The position numbers and the translations under genes were made by a program. The notes under the pieces were generated by a model that saw only the letters and a program-made list of their open reading frames with translations, was not told the origin of the DNA and made no database searches. DNA of 64,000 bases, taken from Candidatus Obscuribacterales bacterium (GTDB lineage Bacteria; Cyanobacteriota; Vampirovibrionia; Obscuribacterales; Obscuribacteraceae). The stretch is taken from positions 165,236-229,235 of the forward strand of contig JAIELX010000008.1 of NCBI GenBank assembly GCA_019752635.1, read 5' to 3'. Each line of letters opens with the position of its first letter. Position 1 is the first letter of the stretch. This document shows, in pieces, positions 8,408 to 17,536 of this stretch.

Positions 8408-8763
8408 AGAACCGCACTCCACTCCACCATTATAGCCGAAGCAACTCCATCGACTCCGACGCAACTCGGGTTTCACTACTGCCTGCCAAGAATCTGCCAA
8501 ATTCTTGCCAGGCGGTTGCCAAGGAGCGCTGCTATGCTTGTGCCGGGCTACCGAACAAAGGAGAGTAACCATGCTTCTGCCAGCACCGCGGTTCGTATTA
8601 CGCCCATCAGCTTGCCCAAGCGGCAACAACTTGGCAACAAACTCACGTTAAACAGAGTGCATAAACCTCAGCAACCTGACTGTAGCTTCTTAAGCACTGA
8701 TCTCCATTCCTCCCGCAATCGGGTCTCGCTGCACCTCCACGTACGTCATAACAGGTAACTAAG
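8408..8763. other. Divergent intergenic region with operator and a short open frame
   Basis: This 356-bp stretch separates the OmpR-type regulator from the gene at 8764. Besides the phased repeats at 8483-8522 it contains a 26-codon frame at 8571-8651 preceded by a good AAAGGAG site (8558-8564). That frame could be a small peptide or leader, but its sequence gives no clue. I see no clear -35/-10 pair for the rightward gene. Confidence 0.5.
8483..8522. promoter_or_regulatory. Four 11-bp-phased direct repeats, likely OmpR-family operator
   Basis: The heptamers CTGCCAA (8483), CTGCCAA (8494), TTGCCAG (8505) and TTGCCAA (8516) recur every 11 bp with 4-bp spacers, consensus YTGCCAR. Seven-base direct repeats with 4-bp spacing are the classical architecture of PhoB/OmpR-family boxes. 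They lie between the leftward regulator gene and the rightward gene at 8764. Overlapping them is a 7-bp inverted repeat, CAAGAAT (8487) and ATTCTTG (8501). Confidence 0.6.
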
Positions 8764-10503
8764 ATGCCGCAACCATTTTCTGTTGAATCTGATTCTTCAT
8801 TGCATACCAATCAATCCGACTTGCTCGCGAACCGCCCGAACGTGGCCGTTGAAGCCGTACAGCAAGGCCTGTACTGCGCTGCGTATGCGGGTCTTCAAAG
8901 CCCGGTGCAGGGACTGGCCCAACTGGTGGATCGCACTACAGGCGCACACACCGAGAAAAGCGTAACACTGATGGAGGCGCCACCGCCGGCAGAGTTCGGC
9001 ACGGCGAAATGGCATGCACAGCAAGTCGGTTCCGCAGCGGGAATGCTTGCGCCCTTCATGCTAGTGGCAAAGGGAACGCATGCTGCCGTTGGACGAATTG
9101 CCGGCGTCGAGCTGGCAGCAACCGAGGCAACAGCAACATCATTGCTTTCCGGACGAAACGGGAGGCTAGTCGCCGAGAGCGCACTGGCCGGATTCGTCTA
9201 CGATTCGATTTTGCGGCCAGTGACTGACGCAGAGATTGCACAAGGACGCATGCTGAATGGCAAGGACAGCAGCGGTCCCGTAACGAACTCTGAGTTTTGG
9301 GCACAACGTTTGAAACACGGCATCGGCGGTGCCGCAACGTTTGGCACGCTCACCGCATCCACGCTCGCATTGAAGCAGTATGGCATCGGCAAAATAGCAG
9401 GCCGCGGCGAACAGGTGCTAAATGGTGCACTTGCCGGCTTGCCCGCTGGACTCGTTAACGCAGAGACGAACTCGTTGCTCCACACAGGGAAACTTGCCGG
9501 CTCTGAAGAGCTGGTAAAGTCTGCCTACACAATGAGTTTCATTGGCGGTGCCATGGGCGCGCTGCCCAACCCTTTCGAAGCCGCGCGCCCGAAACTTGGC
9601 GAAAAATCCGCCGAAAGAATAGCGACGGACAAAACAGCGGCAACTAAGACTGAAGCAAGCGATGCGACACTGAAAGCGCAAGACCAAGTAGTAGAGCTCC
9701 CGGGAAAGATACTGCCGGAAAACTCGTTAAGCATGCGCGAACTGGCGGAGCGAGATCCGGCTCAAATGCGCGAAGTGTTAAAGCAATACTATCCCGAGCT
9801 GGAAGCAGCGTTCCCGCTCGAGGGGGAAATCGAAACCACCGACACCTACGAAGCCTACCTCACGGATCCTGAGAGCACGTGGGACATGGTGGTGCTAAGG
9901 GATTCAGAAAACAGCATCATTGGCGGCATTCAATATCAGGTTCTGGATGTGCCCGGCACGGAAGCAGGAAAAGTTGCCTGGGCGGAACACATCTGGGTCA
10001 AACAGGAAAATCGCGACTACGGTAATTTCCGCTCGCTTCTCAATGTAGCGAAACAACGAATCGCTGACGACGGCGCGAAGATGGTGTTCATGGAATTCAA
10101 CAATCCCAAGAAGATGACTCCGGAAGAGATCGCTATCGACGCCGAAGGCGGTATCACTACGCAAGACAGAGCAAAGATCTGGGGACGCGTCGGTATTCAT
10201 GTGGTCGTAGACTCGAAAGGTAACATAGCCGAATACGGGCAACCATCAATGGACGGACAGCCATCGGTTGAGTATCTTTCGCTAGGCTTCGTTGGCTTGG
10301 AGCCGATAACCGGACAGACTATCTCCGTACGCGACTATATTCAAATCGCTCAAACCGCGCACAAAACCATTCCTGGTTGCGATCTAAACACAGATCCAAC
10401 CGTTCAGAAATATACCTCGTCCGTTCTGCAAATGGGCGAACCGAGATTGCGATTCAAACCATTGATGGAACTGGTGAGGGAAGAACAGCAGGGCAACCAG
10501 TAA
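8764..10503 (+). CDS. Protein with Ala/Gly-rich hydrophobic N-terminal region and GNAT-like C-terminal domain
   Basis: The 579-residue protein has two parts. Residues ~25-290 are rich in alanine and glycine with amphipathic or weakly hydrophobic stretches (VGSAAGMLAPFMLVAKG, GIGGAATFGTLTAST), without a signal peptide; I recognise no family there. Residues ~320-490 look like a GNAT acetyltransferase fold: ESTWDMVVLRDSENSIIGGI followed by AWAEHIWVKQENRDYGNFRSL and a strand MVFMEFNNP. The canonical acetyl-CoA pyrophosphate loop (Q/RxxGxG/A) is not clear, so activity is uncertain. A terminator follows, so the gene ends a transcription unit; its promoter region is shared with the OmpR-type regulator. 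Confidence 0.65.
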   Translation: MPQPFSVESDSSLHTNQSDLLANRPNVAVEAVQQGLYCAAYAGLQSPVQGLAQLVDRTTGAHTEKSVTLMEAPPPAEFGTAKWHAQQVGSAAGMLAPFMLVAKGTHAAVGRIAGVELAATEATATSLLSGRNGRLVAESALAGFVYDSILRPVTDAEIAQGRMLNGKDSSGPVTNSEFWAQRLKHGIGGAATFGTLTASTLALKQYGIGKIAGRGEQVLNGALAGLPAGLVNAETNSLLHTGKLAGSEELVKSAYTMSFIGGAMGALPNPFEAARPKLGEKSAERIATDKTAATKTEASDATLKAQDQVVELPGKILPENSLSMRELAERDPAQMREVLKQYYPELEAAFPLEGEIETTDTYEAYLTDPESTWDMVVLRDSENSIIGGIQYQVLDVPGTEAGKVAWAEHIWVKQENRDYGNFRSLLNVAKQRIADDGAKMVFMEFNNPKKMTPEEIAIDAEGGITTQDRAKIWGRVGIHVVVDSKGNIAEYGQPSMDGQPSVEYLSLGFVGLEPITGQTISVRDYIQIAQTAHKTIPGCDLNTDPTVQKYTSSVLQMGEPRLRFKPLMELVREEQQGNQ

Positions 10504-10523
10504 CTCGGTTCCTGTATCCCCGC

Positions 10524-10556
10524 AAAGGAGGGCTCGTCCTAGCGCCCTCCTTTGTT
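10524..10556 (+). terminator. Rho-independent-like terminator after the GNAT-like gene
   Basis: A perfect 10-bp stem AAAGGAGGGC (10524-10533) pairs with GCCCTCCTTT (10544-10553) across a 10-base loop, 20 bp after the stop codon. The T-run is short (TTTGTTG). Confidence 0.7.
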
Positions 10557-10654
10557 GTGCGATCTTACGCTGATAGTCGTACTCTTTTTGCCTTAGAGCG
10601 AATCGCGGTGCAATTGACAGTTGCTGTCGGATTGTCCACCTGTAATCTATTCGC

Positions 10655-11854
10655 TTACTTGATTTTGCAGTTAGGCAGCGCGTTCTTGAGCTTCTGAAGT
10701 GTTTCCTTAGACGCTGGCATCCCCTTTATACAAATCTTCCCCAGCTTCTTTTTCAAAGCAAGCCCTGGCAGACATTTTTCAGTAACTTTCGTATTCATAA
10801 CCGAGAGAGTATCGAGCTCTGAAAGACTCTCCAGACTCTTGATTCCGGCGTCGGTTACATTGGTATAGCATGCATCTATGAGCGAAAGGCGAGGCATCTT
10901 TGATACACGCTTCATCGTAACGTCACCGACATCACAGCGGGACACATTGAGATACTTTAGGTCGCTCAGCTTTTCTACGCCCACCAGCCCCGCATCGGTA
11001 ACATTAGTATTGTGTACTCCGAGATAATACAACGACGGGCGTCCGTAAAGAATTTTCTGCAACCATTCATTGGTCAAATTGCAACTCATAAGCGCAAGCC
11101 AACGCAGGTGCCGCAACCTGCAAATTGTGGTTATGTCCCTCTCTACCAGCTGCTTGTCCTTAATTGTCAGCAATTCAATCCCTGGCGCACTTTGCAAAAC
11201 AGTTGCCTCAACCCCGGACGGTTCGACCGCTCGAAAGTCCATTTCGATCAACCGCGGAAACACCGCCGCATTAGGCGCTGCAAAACGAACACCGTAGCAA
11301 CACAATGCCTTAAGTGCGGGCATACGTTTGATGATTTCCACATCTTCCGCGGTCAAAGTTACGTCGCGCAGAATGAGCTTGGTGTGATAGGCGTGCTCAA
11401 TTGATCGCAAAATCTCGGTAACCTTCGGCACTTCGATAATATCAAACACCCGAACAAACCCCATCACTTTCAAGGCTTCCGGCCTAACGGGAGCTTTCAA
11501 TAACGCCATTGGCTTTCCGAGAGGATTGAGATTCAGCAGCTTGGTGCCTTCTTCGACTTCATAGCGCGTCTCGGAAAATAGAATGTACAGTGGAATCCTT
11601 GTCTTGTAGAACTCATCGGGTATCTTCAGGATTAGCAGGCCAGGCGGCAAGTTAGTAGCAAGTCGAATTCGATCGTCAGGCTCCATGATCTCTTCTATAG
11701 TCTTCACCAACAGCTCACGGTGAGCGGCAATTGGTTCTCTGTCCAAATCCTCGTCTACGGCACAGCCGCAGATTGAGAAGGCAAAACAACAGGCCAACAC
11801 TACCCGAATCCGGGCGAACCATCCGCTCATACCAGTGGTATCAGGGCGCCTCAT
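10655..11854 (-). CDS. Leucine-rich-repeat lipoprotein coupled to a histidine kinase
   Basis: The 399-residue protein begins with basic residues and a hydrophobic segment ending in FSICGCAVDED, a plausible lipoprotein signal with the second cysteine as the lipid site. The second half consists of leucine-rich repeats of the ribonuclease-inhibitor/F-box style: LYYLGVHNTNVTDAGLVGV, LKYLNVSRCDVGD, LSLIDACYTNVTDAGIKSL and LDTLSVMNTKVTE. Such repeats form a curved binding surface, usually for proteins. Its ATG overlaps the TGA of the upstream kinase (ATGA, 11851-11854), so the two are translationally coupled and probably act together. The obvious inference is an exported partner that senses or presents a ligand for the kinase, but no known example of this pairing comes to mind. 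Confidence 0.75.
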   Translation of the reverse strand: MRRPDTTGMSGWFARIRVVLACCFAFSICGCAVDEDLDREPIAAHRELLVKTIEEIMEPDDRIRLATNLPPGLLILKIPDEFYKTRIPLYILFSETRYEVEEGTKLLNLNPLGKPMALLKAPVRPEALKVMGFVRVFDIIEVPKVTEILRSIEHAYHTKLILRDVTLTAEDVEIIKRMPALKALCCYGVRFAAPNAAVFPRLIEMDFRAVEPSGVEATVLQSAPGIELLTIKDKQLVERDITTICRLRHLRWLALMSCNLTNEWLQKILYGRPSLYYLGVHNTNVTDAGLVGVEKLSDLKYLNVSRCDVGDVTMKRVSKMPRLSLIDACYTNVTDAGIKSLESLSELDTLSVMNTKVTEKCLPGLALKKKLGKICIKGMPASKETLQKLKNALPNCKIK

Positions 11855-13689
11855 CCTTCCAAAACCGGTCCTGCAATCGGTAGTTCGAAATAGAACGCGG
11901 CTCCCTTACCGGGGTCCGAAGTGACACCAATTGTGCCACCATGTCCGTCGACCACTGCGCGCGAGATAGCAAGCCCCAATCCAAACCCCTTCCGCTCCTG
12001 TCCGCTGGTAGCTTGAACATACGGTTCAAATACTTTGCGACATTCATCCGGAGTCAGTCCGGGACCATTGTCCTTAACGACAAACTTGACCATGTCGTCT
12101 TGTTTCAGGCATTCCAATTCGATTTGCGAACCAGCGGGCGAAAACTTGATCGCGTTTGTCATCAGGTTCACTAGAACCTGTTTCACTCGCAAAACATCAC
12201 CAAGTACAAAACACCCGGGTTCGATACTTGTTTTCAGGTTGATTGTTTTGGACTCGGGCAACGAATCTAGAATCGCGCAACATTCATCAATCAACAACTC
12301 GGCATCGATACGTTCAAGAGCCAAGGATACCTTGCCCGACTGCAACCTTCCAATTTCCAGAAGGTCTTCGGTCAAGCGAATCATGTAACCCAAGCTCTGC
12401 TCAACTCTTGAAATTTTTGCCTGCCCTACTTCGTTGAGCTCGCCGTACGCGCCATTCTCCATCATTTGAATAAAGCCTTTGACGTTCGCCAACGGGCTTC
12501 GAAGGTCATGAGTAACCATCGAAAAGAACTGCTTGCGAAGACGATCGGTCTCCTTCTCTTCCCCTACATCGCGCACGATCGCAAAGTAAGATTGATCAAA
12601 CTCAGACCACAGGACGGACCAGCGGCTTTCAATCAATCCTCCATCACTTCTCATTACCGAACATTCGAATGTCGTTCCGCCGGGAGACTGGCGACAAGCC
12701 GCCAATTGCCCCTTGAACAAATCACGGTGATCGGCAAGCACTAGATCCACTAACGATGCTTGTTCCACTTCTTCCTGCGCCCAGCCCCACTGTGATTGCA
12801 TCGCAGAATTGGAGCGAAGCACCTGCAAATTCGTGGAAAACGCGCAGATCACATCGAGCGTGTTATCGATCATCGCGCGTTCACGGCGCATGGTCTCGGT
12901 CAACAGTCCAGACAGATTGTGAAGCAGCCGATCCAAATCGGCCAGCTCGTCGGCACCGGCAACGGTCTCTTGCAAGTTCTCCTGGCGTGACATCCGAATC
13001 GCATTTCGCCCGACTACCGCAAGACGTTGCGTAACTTGCTTGCCGAAAACAAGCGCCAGCCAGATAGACAACAGTATGTTGAAGACGACCCCGGCATACA
13101 GAACGATGTGTAGCCTCTGCCGCGAACCGCGGGCTTGAGCGAGCCTGGAACCGGCCGTGGTGTGCTCGTACATGTTGAGCTTATCGATTGCATCCGCCAG
13201 CTTGTGCAGACTACGGTTGGCCTTTTTACGCGATGCACGAAAAGCTGACTGAGAAACCATTTGCAGCGGGTCTTCCAGAATTGCCCGCATGCGATTGGCG
13301 TGCTCCTGCAAGTCTCGCGTCGACTCGACCAGACTGGCAACGAATCTCGCTTCGTCCTTATACGGCTTGCTTTCGGCAACCAGGGTCGCGATCAGCCCTT
13401 CCAGAGTGCGCTCAAAAGTGTCAAAGCGCACCTTCATTACGCCGGGATCAAGGGTGCTACTTACGAAGAACGACGCACCAACGGCGAATATAGCCGTAGT
13501 GATAGCGTCCGTGATGGTGAGAACTCGGCGCCCATGTTCAGCTATGCGTGCCTCGTTCTGAGCTTCGGCATAGCTAATGGAGAGAAATGTTACAAACACA
13601 ATCTCAAACAGCAAAGGAATCGAAACCAACAGGACGCCCTTCTCGCGAAAGCGCAGCTTAAGCAACAGGTTGTCAATCGCGCCAAACAC
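11851..13689 (-). CDS. Membrane-bound PAS-containing sensor histidine kinase
   Basis: The 612-residue kinase has a first membrane helix at ~19-39 (KGVLLVSIPLLFEIVFV), a ~155-residue external region, a second helix at ~195-215, a HAMP-like linker, a PAS domain (~272-375) and the kinase core. H394 (VTHDLRSPL) is the phospho-acceptor; N512 (NLMTNAIKFSP), DNGPGL and GFGLGLAISRAVV form the ATP site. The start is a GTG with only a weak ribosome site. The N terminus resembles the kinase at 28555, and the core resembles that at 41418, so they may be paralogues. Its partner regulator is not adjacent; instead an LRR lipoprotein gene overlaps its stop codon. Confidence 0.9.
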   Translation of the reverse strand: MFGAIDNLLLKLRFREKGVLLVSIPLLFEIVFVTFLSISYAEAQNEARIAEHGRRVLTITDAITTAIFAVGASFFVSSTLDPGVMKVRFDTFERTLEGLIATLVAESKPYKDEARFVASLVESTRDLQEHANRMRAILEDPLQMVSQSAFRASRKKANRSLHKLADAIDKLNMYEHTTAGSRLAQARGSRQRLHIVLYAGVVFNILLSIWLALVFGKQVTQRLAVVGRNAIRMSRQENLQETVAGADELADLDRLLHNLSGLLTETMRRERAMIDNTLDVICAFSTNLQVLRSNSAMQSQWGWAQEEVEQASLVDLVLADHRDLFKGQLAACRQSPGGTTFECSVMRSDGGLIESRWSVLWSEFDQSYFAIVRDVGEEKETDRLRKQFFSMVTHDLRSPLANVKGFIQMMENGAYGELNEVGQAKISRVEQSLGYMIRLTEDLLEIGRLQSGKVSLALERIDAELLIDECCAILDSLPESKTINLKTSIEPGCFVLGDVLRVKQVLVNLMTNAIKFSPAGSQIELECLKQDDMVKFVVKDNGPGLTPDECRKVFEPYVQATSGQERKGFGLGLAISRAVVDGHGGTIGVTSDPGKGAAFYFELPIAGPVLEG

Positions 13690-13778
13690 CTCGGGTTCCA
13701 GCCTCTCACGGTCTTATTAATTGTAATGCCCCGATGCGCAGCCTTCCACCCGGTAACCACCTTGCTTGCTTCGTCGTT

Positions 13779-13809
13779 TTGAACCTTTAAAGCCTGTGCA
13801 ACGTATATA
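13779..13809 (+). promoter_or_regulatory. Possible promoter of the SbcC-like gene
   Basis: TTGAAC (13779-13784) and TATATA (13804-13809) are separated by 19 bp, about 30 bp before the GTG start at 13839. The spacing is one or two bases longer than ideal. Confidence 0.3.
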
Positions 13810-13838
13810 AGAGGGTATGTGAGCTAAGATCTGGAAAA

Positions 13839-16800
13839 GTGATACTCAATTGGATATCCCTTCACAACTTTATGAGCTACGCGGACGCGAGCCTTGATCT
13901 CAGTCCAATCAGCGTAGCTTGCTTAACCGGCCCCAACGGCGCCGGTAAATCGGCATTGCTTGATGCAGTAAGCTGGGCGCTTTGGGATACAGCCAGAGCG
14001 CCATCCGATGAGCTGATTCGGCTCGGTCAAACGGAAATGCGAGTAGACCTCTGCTTTGGGCTGGAAGGCCAGGTCTACCGCGTAAGACGCAGTCGCCAGC
14101 GCAGTTTTGGCAAATCGGGTCAACGAGTTTCCACCAGGGGCTCCCTGGACGTGCACGTTTGGGACGGTGAGATCGGCGGCTGGAGTAAGAGTCTGGCGAC
14201 CAACAGCGCAAACGGCACTTCGCCCGGGGAGTCGGAAGATGCCGGCGGACCAGCCCAAAATCGGGGGACGCAGAGGTTAGATGCCGGAGCCAAATCATCC
14301 GGAACACCGGCGGAAGAGAGCAGGGACCGCACCACCGCAGTTGCGGTGGAAGTCGACGACGAGCAAGGTCGCGCAACCAGCAAATCCACAACAGGCAACG
14401 GCAAGTGGATCAGCCTGAATGCAACGGGCATGCGCGAAACGCAGGAGCGCTTACGAGAGCTTCTGCGCATGGACTACGATAGCTTCGTGTCCAGTGTCTA
14501 CCTGCGCCAGGGCCGGGCGGACGAATTCACCATTCGCTCCGCGGCCGAACGAAAGCAAGTACTGGCGGAGATTCTCGGCTTAGACTACTTCGACCGATTG
14601 CAGGAATTGGCCAGAGAAGACGCGCGCGATTGCAAGGCCCGTATTCAACTCCTGGAATCAGCGCTGGTTTCCGCGTCGGAACTCGAGAAAGGTCTGGTCG
14701 AATCGCTGAATGAAATTGAAAATACCAACACGACGCTGGCCCAATGCGAAGCGCAACTGGCAGAAACGCGCGAGCAAATAGACAGCACAAAGAAACGACT
14801 CTCCGACATAAAACTTGCGGAGTTGAGGCAAGACGCTGCCATAGCTAGACGAACAGAGTTAAGAACCGACAGCGGAGCTCTGATTCGTCGGCACGAAGAA
14901 ACAGTGGCCCGCTTGCAAATCTTGCGCGCCACAATCGCAGATGAGCAGGCGATTCGCGATCAAAGCATCGAGTTTCAGCAAGTAAAAGAGCTCGTCGAAG
15001 ATATGGACAACATGGCGATGCGGTATCACGATCTGAACGGACGCCGGCTGGAGTTGCGTTCAAAGATTGCCACCACTCGAGGCAGAATAGAAGTTGAGAT
15101 CGAACACTTCGAAGCCGGAGTTAAGGACCTCAACGCACGAAAAGCGAAGCTCGAGAAATCGATTAAAGGCAAAGATTCAGTCGAAGATGCCTATCGCAGC
15201 TATCGCGCTCTCCTAAACGAAGAGCAAGACATGGCGCGCAGACGCGAGGCATTCTCCGCGTTGACACAACGAGTGGATGAACTTCACACCATGGTTGTTG
15301 AAGCTCGATTGAGACTGGAAGCGGAGGTCCAACAACGAACCTCGCTGCTCACGGAACTGGATCAATTGATCCAATCTCGAGCTGTTTTAGCTACCGAGCA
15401 AGACGAGCTGAAGAAGAAATCAGAAGATCTCGATCGTCTGGAGAACGAATTTGAACTAGTGGAAGAGCGAGGACTGAAGCTCAAAGCGGAGCACGATTCG
15501 CTGGCACAGCAGCTGAGTCAGTGCCAAAGTCACATTCGAGAGAATGAGGAGAAGGAGCGCGAACTGAAAGAGACGCCAAACCTTAGCAGTTGCCCTCTAT
15601 GTCGCTCGCCGATAGTCGATTTCATGGCGGTTATGCAAAGATATCACGAAGACACGGATTCGGTGCACCGCGAGATCTCGACTCTACGCGATCGCATGCA
15701 AACGCTCGAGGACGAAAGAGGCGCACTGCGAAAGCAATACGTCGAACTGCGACACAGACTTGAGGAGCGAAGCGGCCTGGACACGCGCATCGGTGAATTC
15801 AACGAGAAACAGTCCGCACTTGAACGCGCGGAAACCACACGCAATGAACTTCGCAAGGACCTGGATCTCAGCAAACGCAAGCTGGAGGAACAAGGGTACG
15901 CTCAGATTGAGCGTGAAAGTTTAGTCCGCATCAAAGGCGAAATTGCAAAGCTTGAGTTTGACCCAATCATTTTCTCCAATTTACAATCGCAGATTCGTGC
16001 GCAGCGAGGCGCAGAGTTCCGCTGGCAACAGCTACAAAGCGATCTGCGCGAGCTTTCTGAACTGGAAAAAGACATTCCCGAGAAAGAGAACAAAATAGCC
16101 GAACTCAAACGGTTTCTGGAAGAAGACTCCTTCGAGCACGAGGCCAGAAGTGAGCTGGGCGCACTCGAAACAGAGATGAAGGCACGTCCGTATGATCGCG
16201 ATGCGCACCAGAGTCAGAAGCAACGCCTATCACAACTACTCCCCGCAGCTGAACGGCTGAACGAGCTAACCCGCGCTCTGGCAGAGGAACCAGCGCTGGA
16301 TGCCATGAGCAAGGAATTGCATGAGCAAATCGAATCAAAGCGCAGAGAAATCGCAAGACTCGAAAGCGAACTTAGTGCCGGCACTGATTTGATTGCCGAG
16401 CAAGAAGAATCAGAGGCGCTTCTGCAATCCTTGCAAGACAGCGCTCAGGCACTGGACCGTGAGCGCGAAGAACTGGCTCGAAAGTCGAATCATCTGGCCG
16501 GTAAACTCGGACAGCTAAAGGCTGGCAAAGACGAGCTAGACGCAAAACGAAACGAACTACTGCAGTTGCTGGATGAGCTCAGCGAGCTACAGAGGCTCAT
16601 CGATGTATACGGCAAAAAAGGCATCCAGGCGATTATCATCGACAACGCCATTCCCGAGATTGAAGCAGAAGCCAATCGCATACTATCTCGTCTGTCGGAC
16701 AATCGCATGCACGTAGGACTGGTTACGCAGCATCGCACCGCTCGCGGTACAGCAGTGGAGACTCTGGACATCCTGATTGCAGATGAACTCGGTACTCGTA

Positions 16801-17102
16801 GTTATGAGCTTTACAGCGGCGGTGAAAGCTTCAAAGTCAACTTCGCGCTTCGCGTCGCTCTATCAAGATTGCTGGCTCGTCGCGCAGGAGCGAAACTGGA
16901 AACATTGATCATCGACGAAGGATTCGGCTCCCAAGATGAGCAAAGTCGGGAACGACTGATTCGAGCCATCAACTCCATTCGCACCGACTTCGCTCGCATT
17001 CTCGTAGTGACGCACATCGCGGAAGTTAAGGACATGTTCCCTTCTCAAATAGTAGTGAGCAAGGAAGACGGGGTCTCCCGCGTCAGCATCGCAGGGATTT
17101 AA
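13839..17102 (+). CDS. sbcC: SbcC/Rad50-like DNA repair ATPase
   Basis: The 1087-residue protein has the full Rad50/SbcC layout: an N-terminal ATPase half with Walker A GPNGAGKS (31-38), a Q-loop region (YLRQGRADEF), long coiled-coil arms, a zinc hook CPLC at C585-C588, then the C-terminal half with the signature YSGGESFKVNFALR (~991) and Walker B LIIDEGFGSQD (~1025). It would hold DNA ends and drive the SbcD/Mre11 nuclease. No SbcD gene occurs in the window, although the pair is usually an operon. The N-terminal lobe carries a low-complexity insertion at ~105-190, rich in Ser, Thr, Gly and Glu, absent from typical members. The GTG start has a weak ribosome site. Confidence 0.92.
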   Translation: MILNWISLHNFMSYADASLDLSPISVACLTGPNGAGKSALLDAVSWALWDTARAPSDELIRLGQTEMRVDLCFGLEGQVYRVRRSRQRSFGKSGQRVSTRGSLDVHVWDGEIGGWSKSLATNSANGTSPGESEDAGGPAQNRGTQRLDAGAKSSGTPAEESRDRTTAVAVEVDDEQGRATSKSTTGNGKWISLNATGMRETQERLRELLRMDYDSFVSSVYLRQGRADEFTIRSAAERKQVLAEILGLDYFDRLQELAREDARDCKARIQLLESALVSASELEKGLVESLNEIENTNTTLAQCEAQLAETREQIDSTKKRLSDIKLAELRQDAAIARRTELRTDSGALIRRHEETVARLQILRATIADEQAIRDQSIEFQQVKELVEDMDNMAMRYHDLNGRRLELRSKIATTRGRIEVEIEHFEAGVKDLNARKAKLEKSIKGKDSVEDAYRSYRALLNEEQDMARRREAFSALTQRVDELHTMVVEARLRLEAEVQQRTSLLTELDQLIQSRAVLATEQDELKKKSEDLDRLENEFELVEERGLKLKAEHDSLAQQLSQCQSHIRENEEKERELKETPNLSSCPLCRSPIVDFMAVMQRYHEDTDSVHREISTLRDRMQTLEDERGALRKQYVELRHRLEERSGLDTRIGEFNEKQSALERAETTRNELRKDLDLSKRKLEEQGYAQIERESLVRIKGEIAKLEFDPIIFSNLQSQIRAQRGAEFRWQQLQSDLRELSELEKDIPEKENKIAELKRFLEEDSFEHEARSELGALETEMKARPYDRDAHQSQKQRLSQLLPAAERLNELTRALAEEPALDAMSKELHEQIESKRREIARLESELSAGTDLIAEQEESEALLQSLQDSAQALDREREELARKSNHLAGKLGQLKAGKDELDAKRNELLQLLDELSELQRLIDVYGKKGIQAIIIDNAIPEIEAEANRILSRLSDNRMHVGLVTQHRTARGTAVETLDILIADELGTRSYELYSGGESFKVNFALRVALSRLLARRAGAKLETLIIDEGFGSQDEQSRERLIRAINSIRTDFARILVVTHIAEVKDMFPSQIVVSKEDGVSRVSIAGI

Positions 17103-17104
17103 GC

Positions 17105-17536
17105 TTACCAGGAATAGGTCTTCACTGAATTGCTTGCATTGCCGGTGCTGTTTCTAAAGATGTTCCGTCTTTGTTGTTCTCTGAGTAATGCTTCGCGTTG
17201 GGCAAGAATCTCAGCAAGCTGAGCTTGTTGTGCTTGTTGCGCTTGCTCTTGCGAGATAAAGCCACCATTATTAAATCCGTTCCCGATGAATCCGTGGTGC
17301 CCACGATGAAACACCGGGCGAAAGTTATGGTGATAGCCGAACCCGTTGTTGAACCCGTGATGATTATTGAATTGTTGATGTCCCAATCCGTTGCCATGGA
17401 ATCCGTTACCGTGAAAGGCAACATTGCCGCCGTGACCATGAACAAAATGATTGCCGGCTGACGCCGGTGCCATCGAACCAACCACGGCTGCTGTCACTGC
17501 TGCACCGACCACCAAACCTTTGATTGCATTTTTCAT
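17105..17536 (-). CDS. Secreted Gly/His/Asn-rich small protein
   Basis: The 143-residue product starts at the ATG 17536, preceded by GAGGAG at a good distance. It has a signal peptide (residues ~1-27, AAVVGSMAPASAG) and a mature part dominated by glycine, histidine, asparagine and phenylalanine (HGHGGNVAFHGNGFHGNG). A Q/A/E-rich amphipathic helix follows (QEQAQQAQQAQLAEILAQRE). No family is recognised. The histidine density would suit metal binding, which is inference only. It converges with the SbcC-like gene with two bases between the stop codons. Confidence 0.7.
   Translation of the reverse strand: MKNAIKGLVVGAAVTAAVVGSMAPASAGNHFVHGHGGNVAFHGNGFHGNGLGHQQFNNHHGFNNGFGYHHNFRPVFHRGHHGFIGNGFNNGGFISQEQAQQAQQAQLAEILAQREALLREQQRRNIFRNSTGNASNSVKTYSW

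Noticed and set aside
8571..8651. A 26-codon frame with a good AAAGGAG ribosome site
   Set aside because: Too short to judge without conservation; mentioned in the intergenic entry but not called as a gene.
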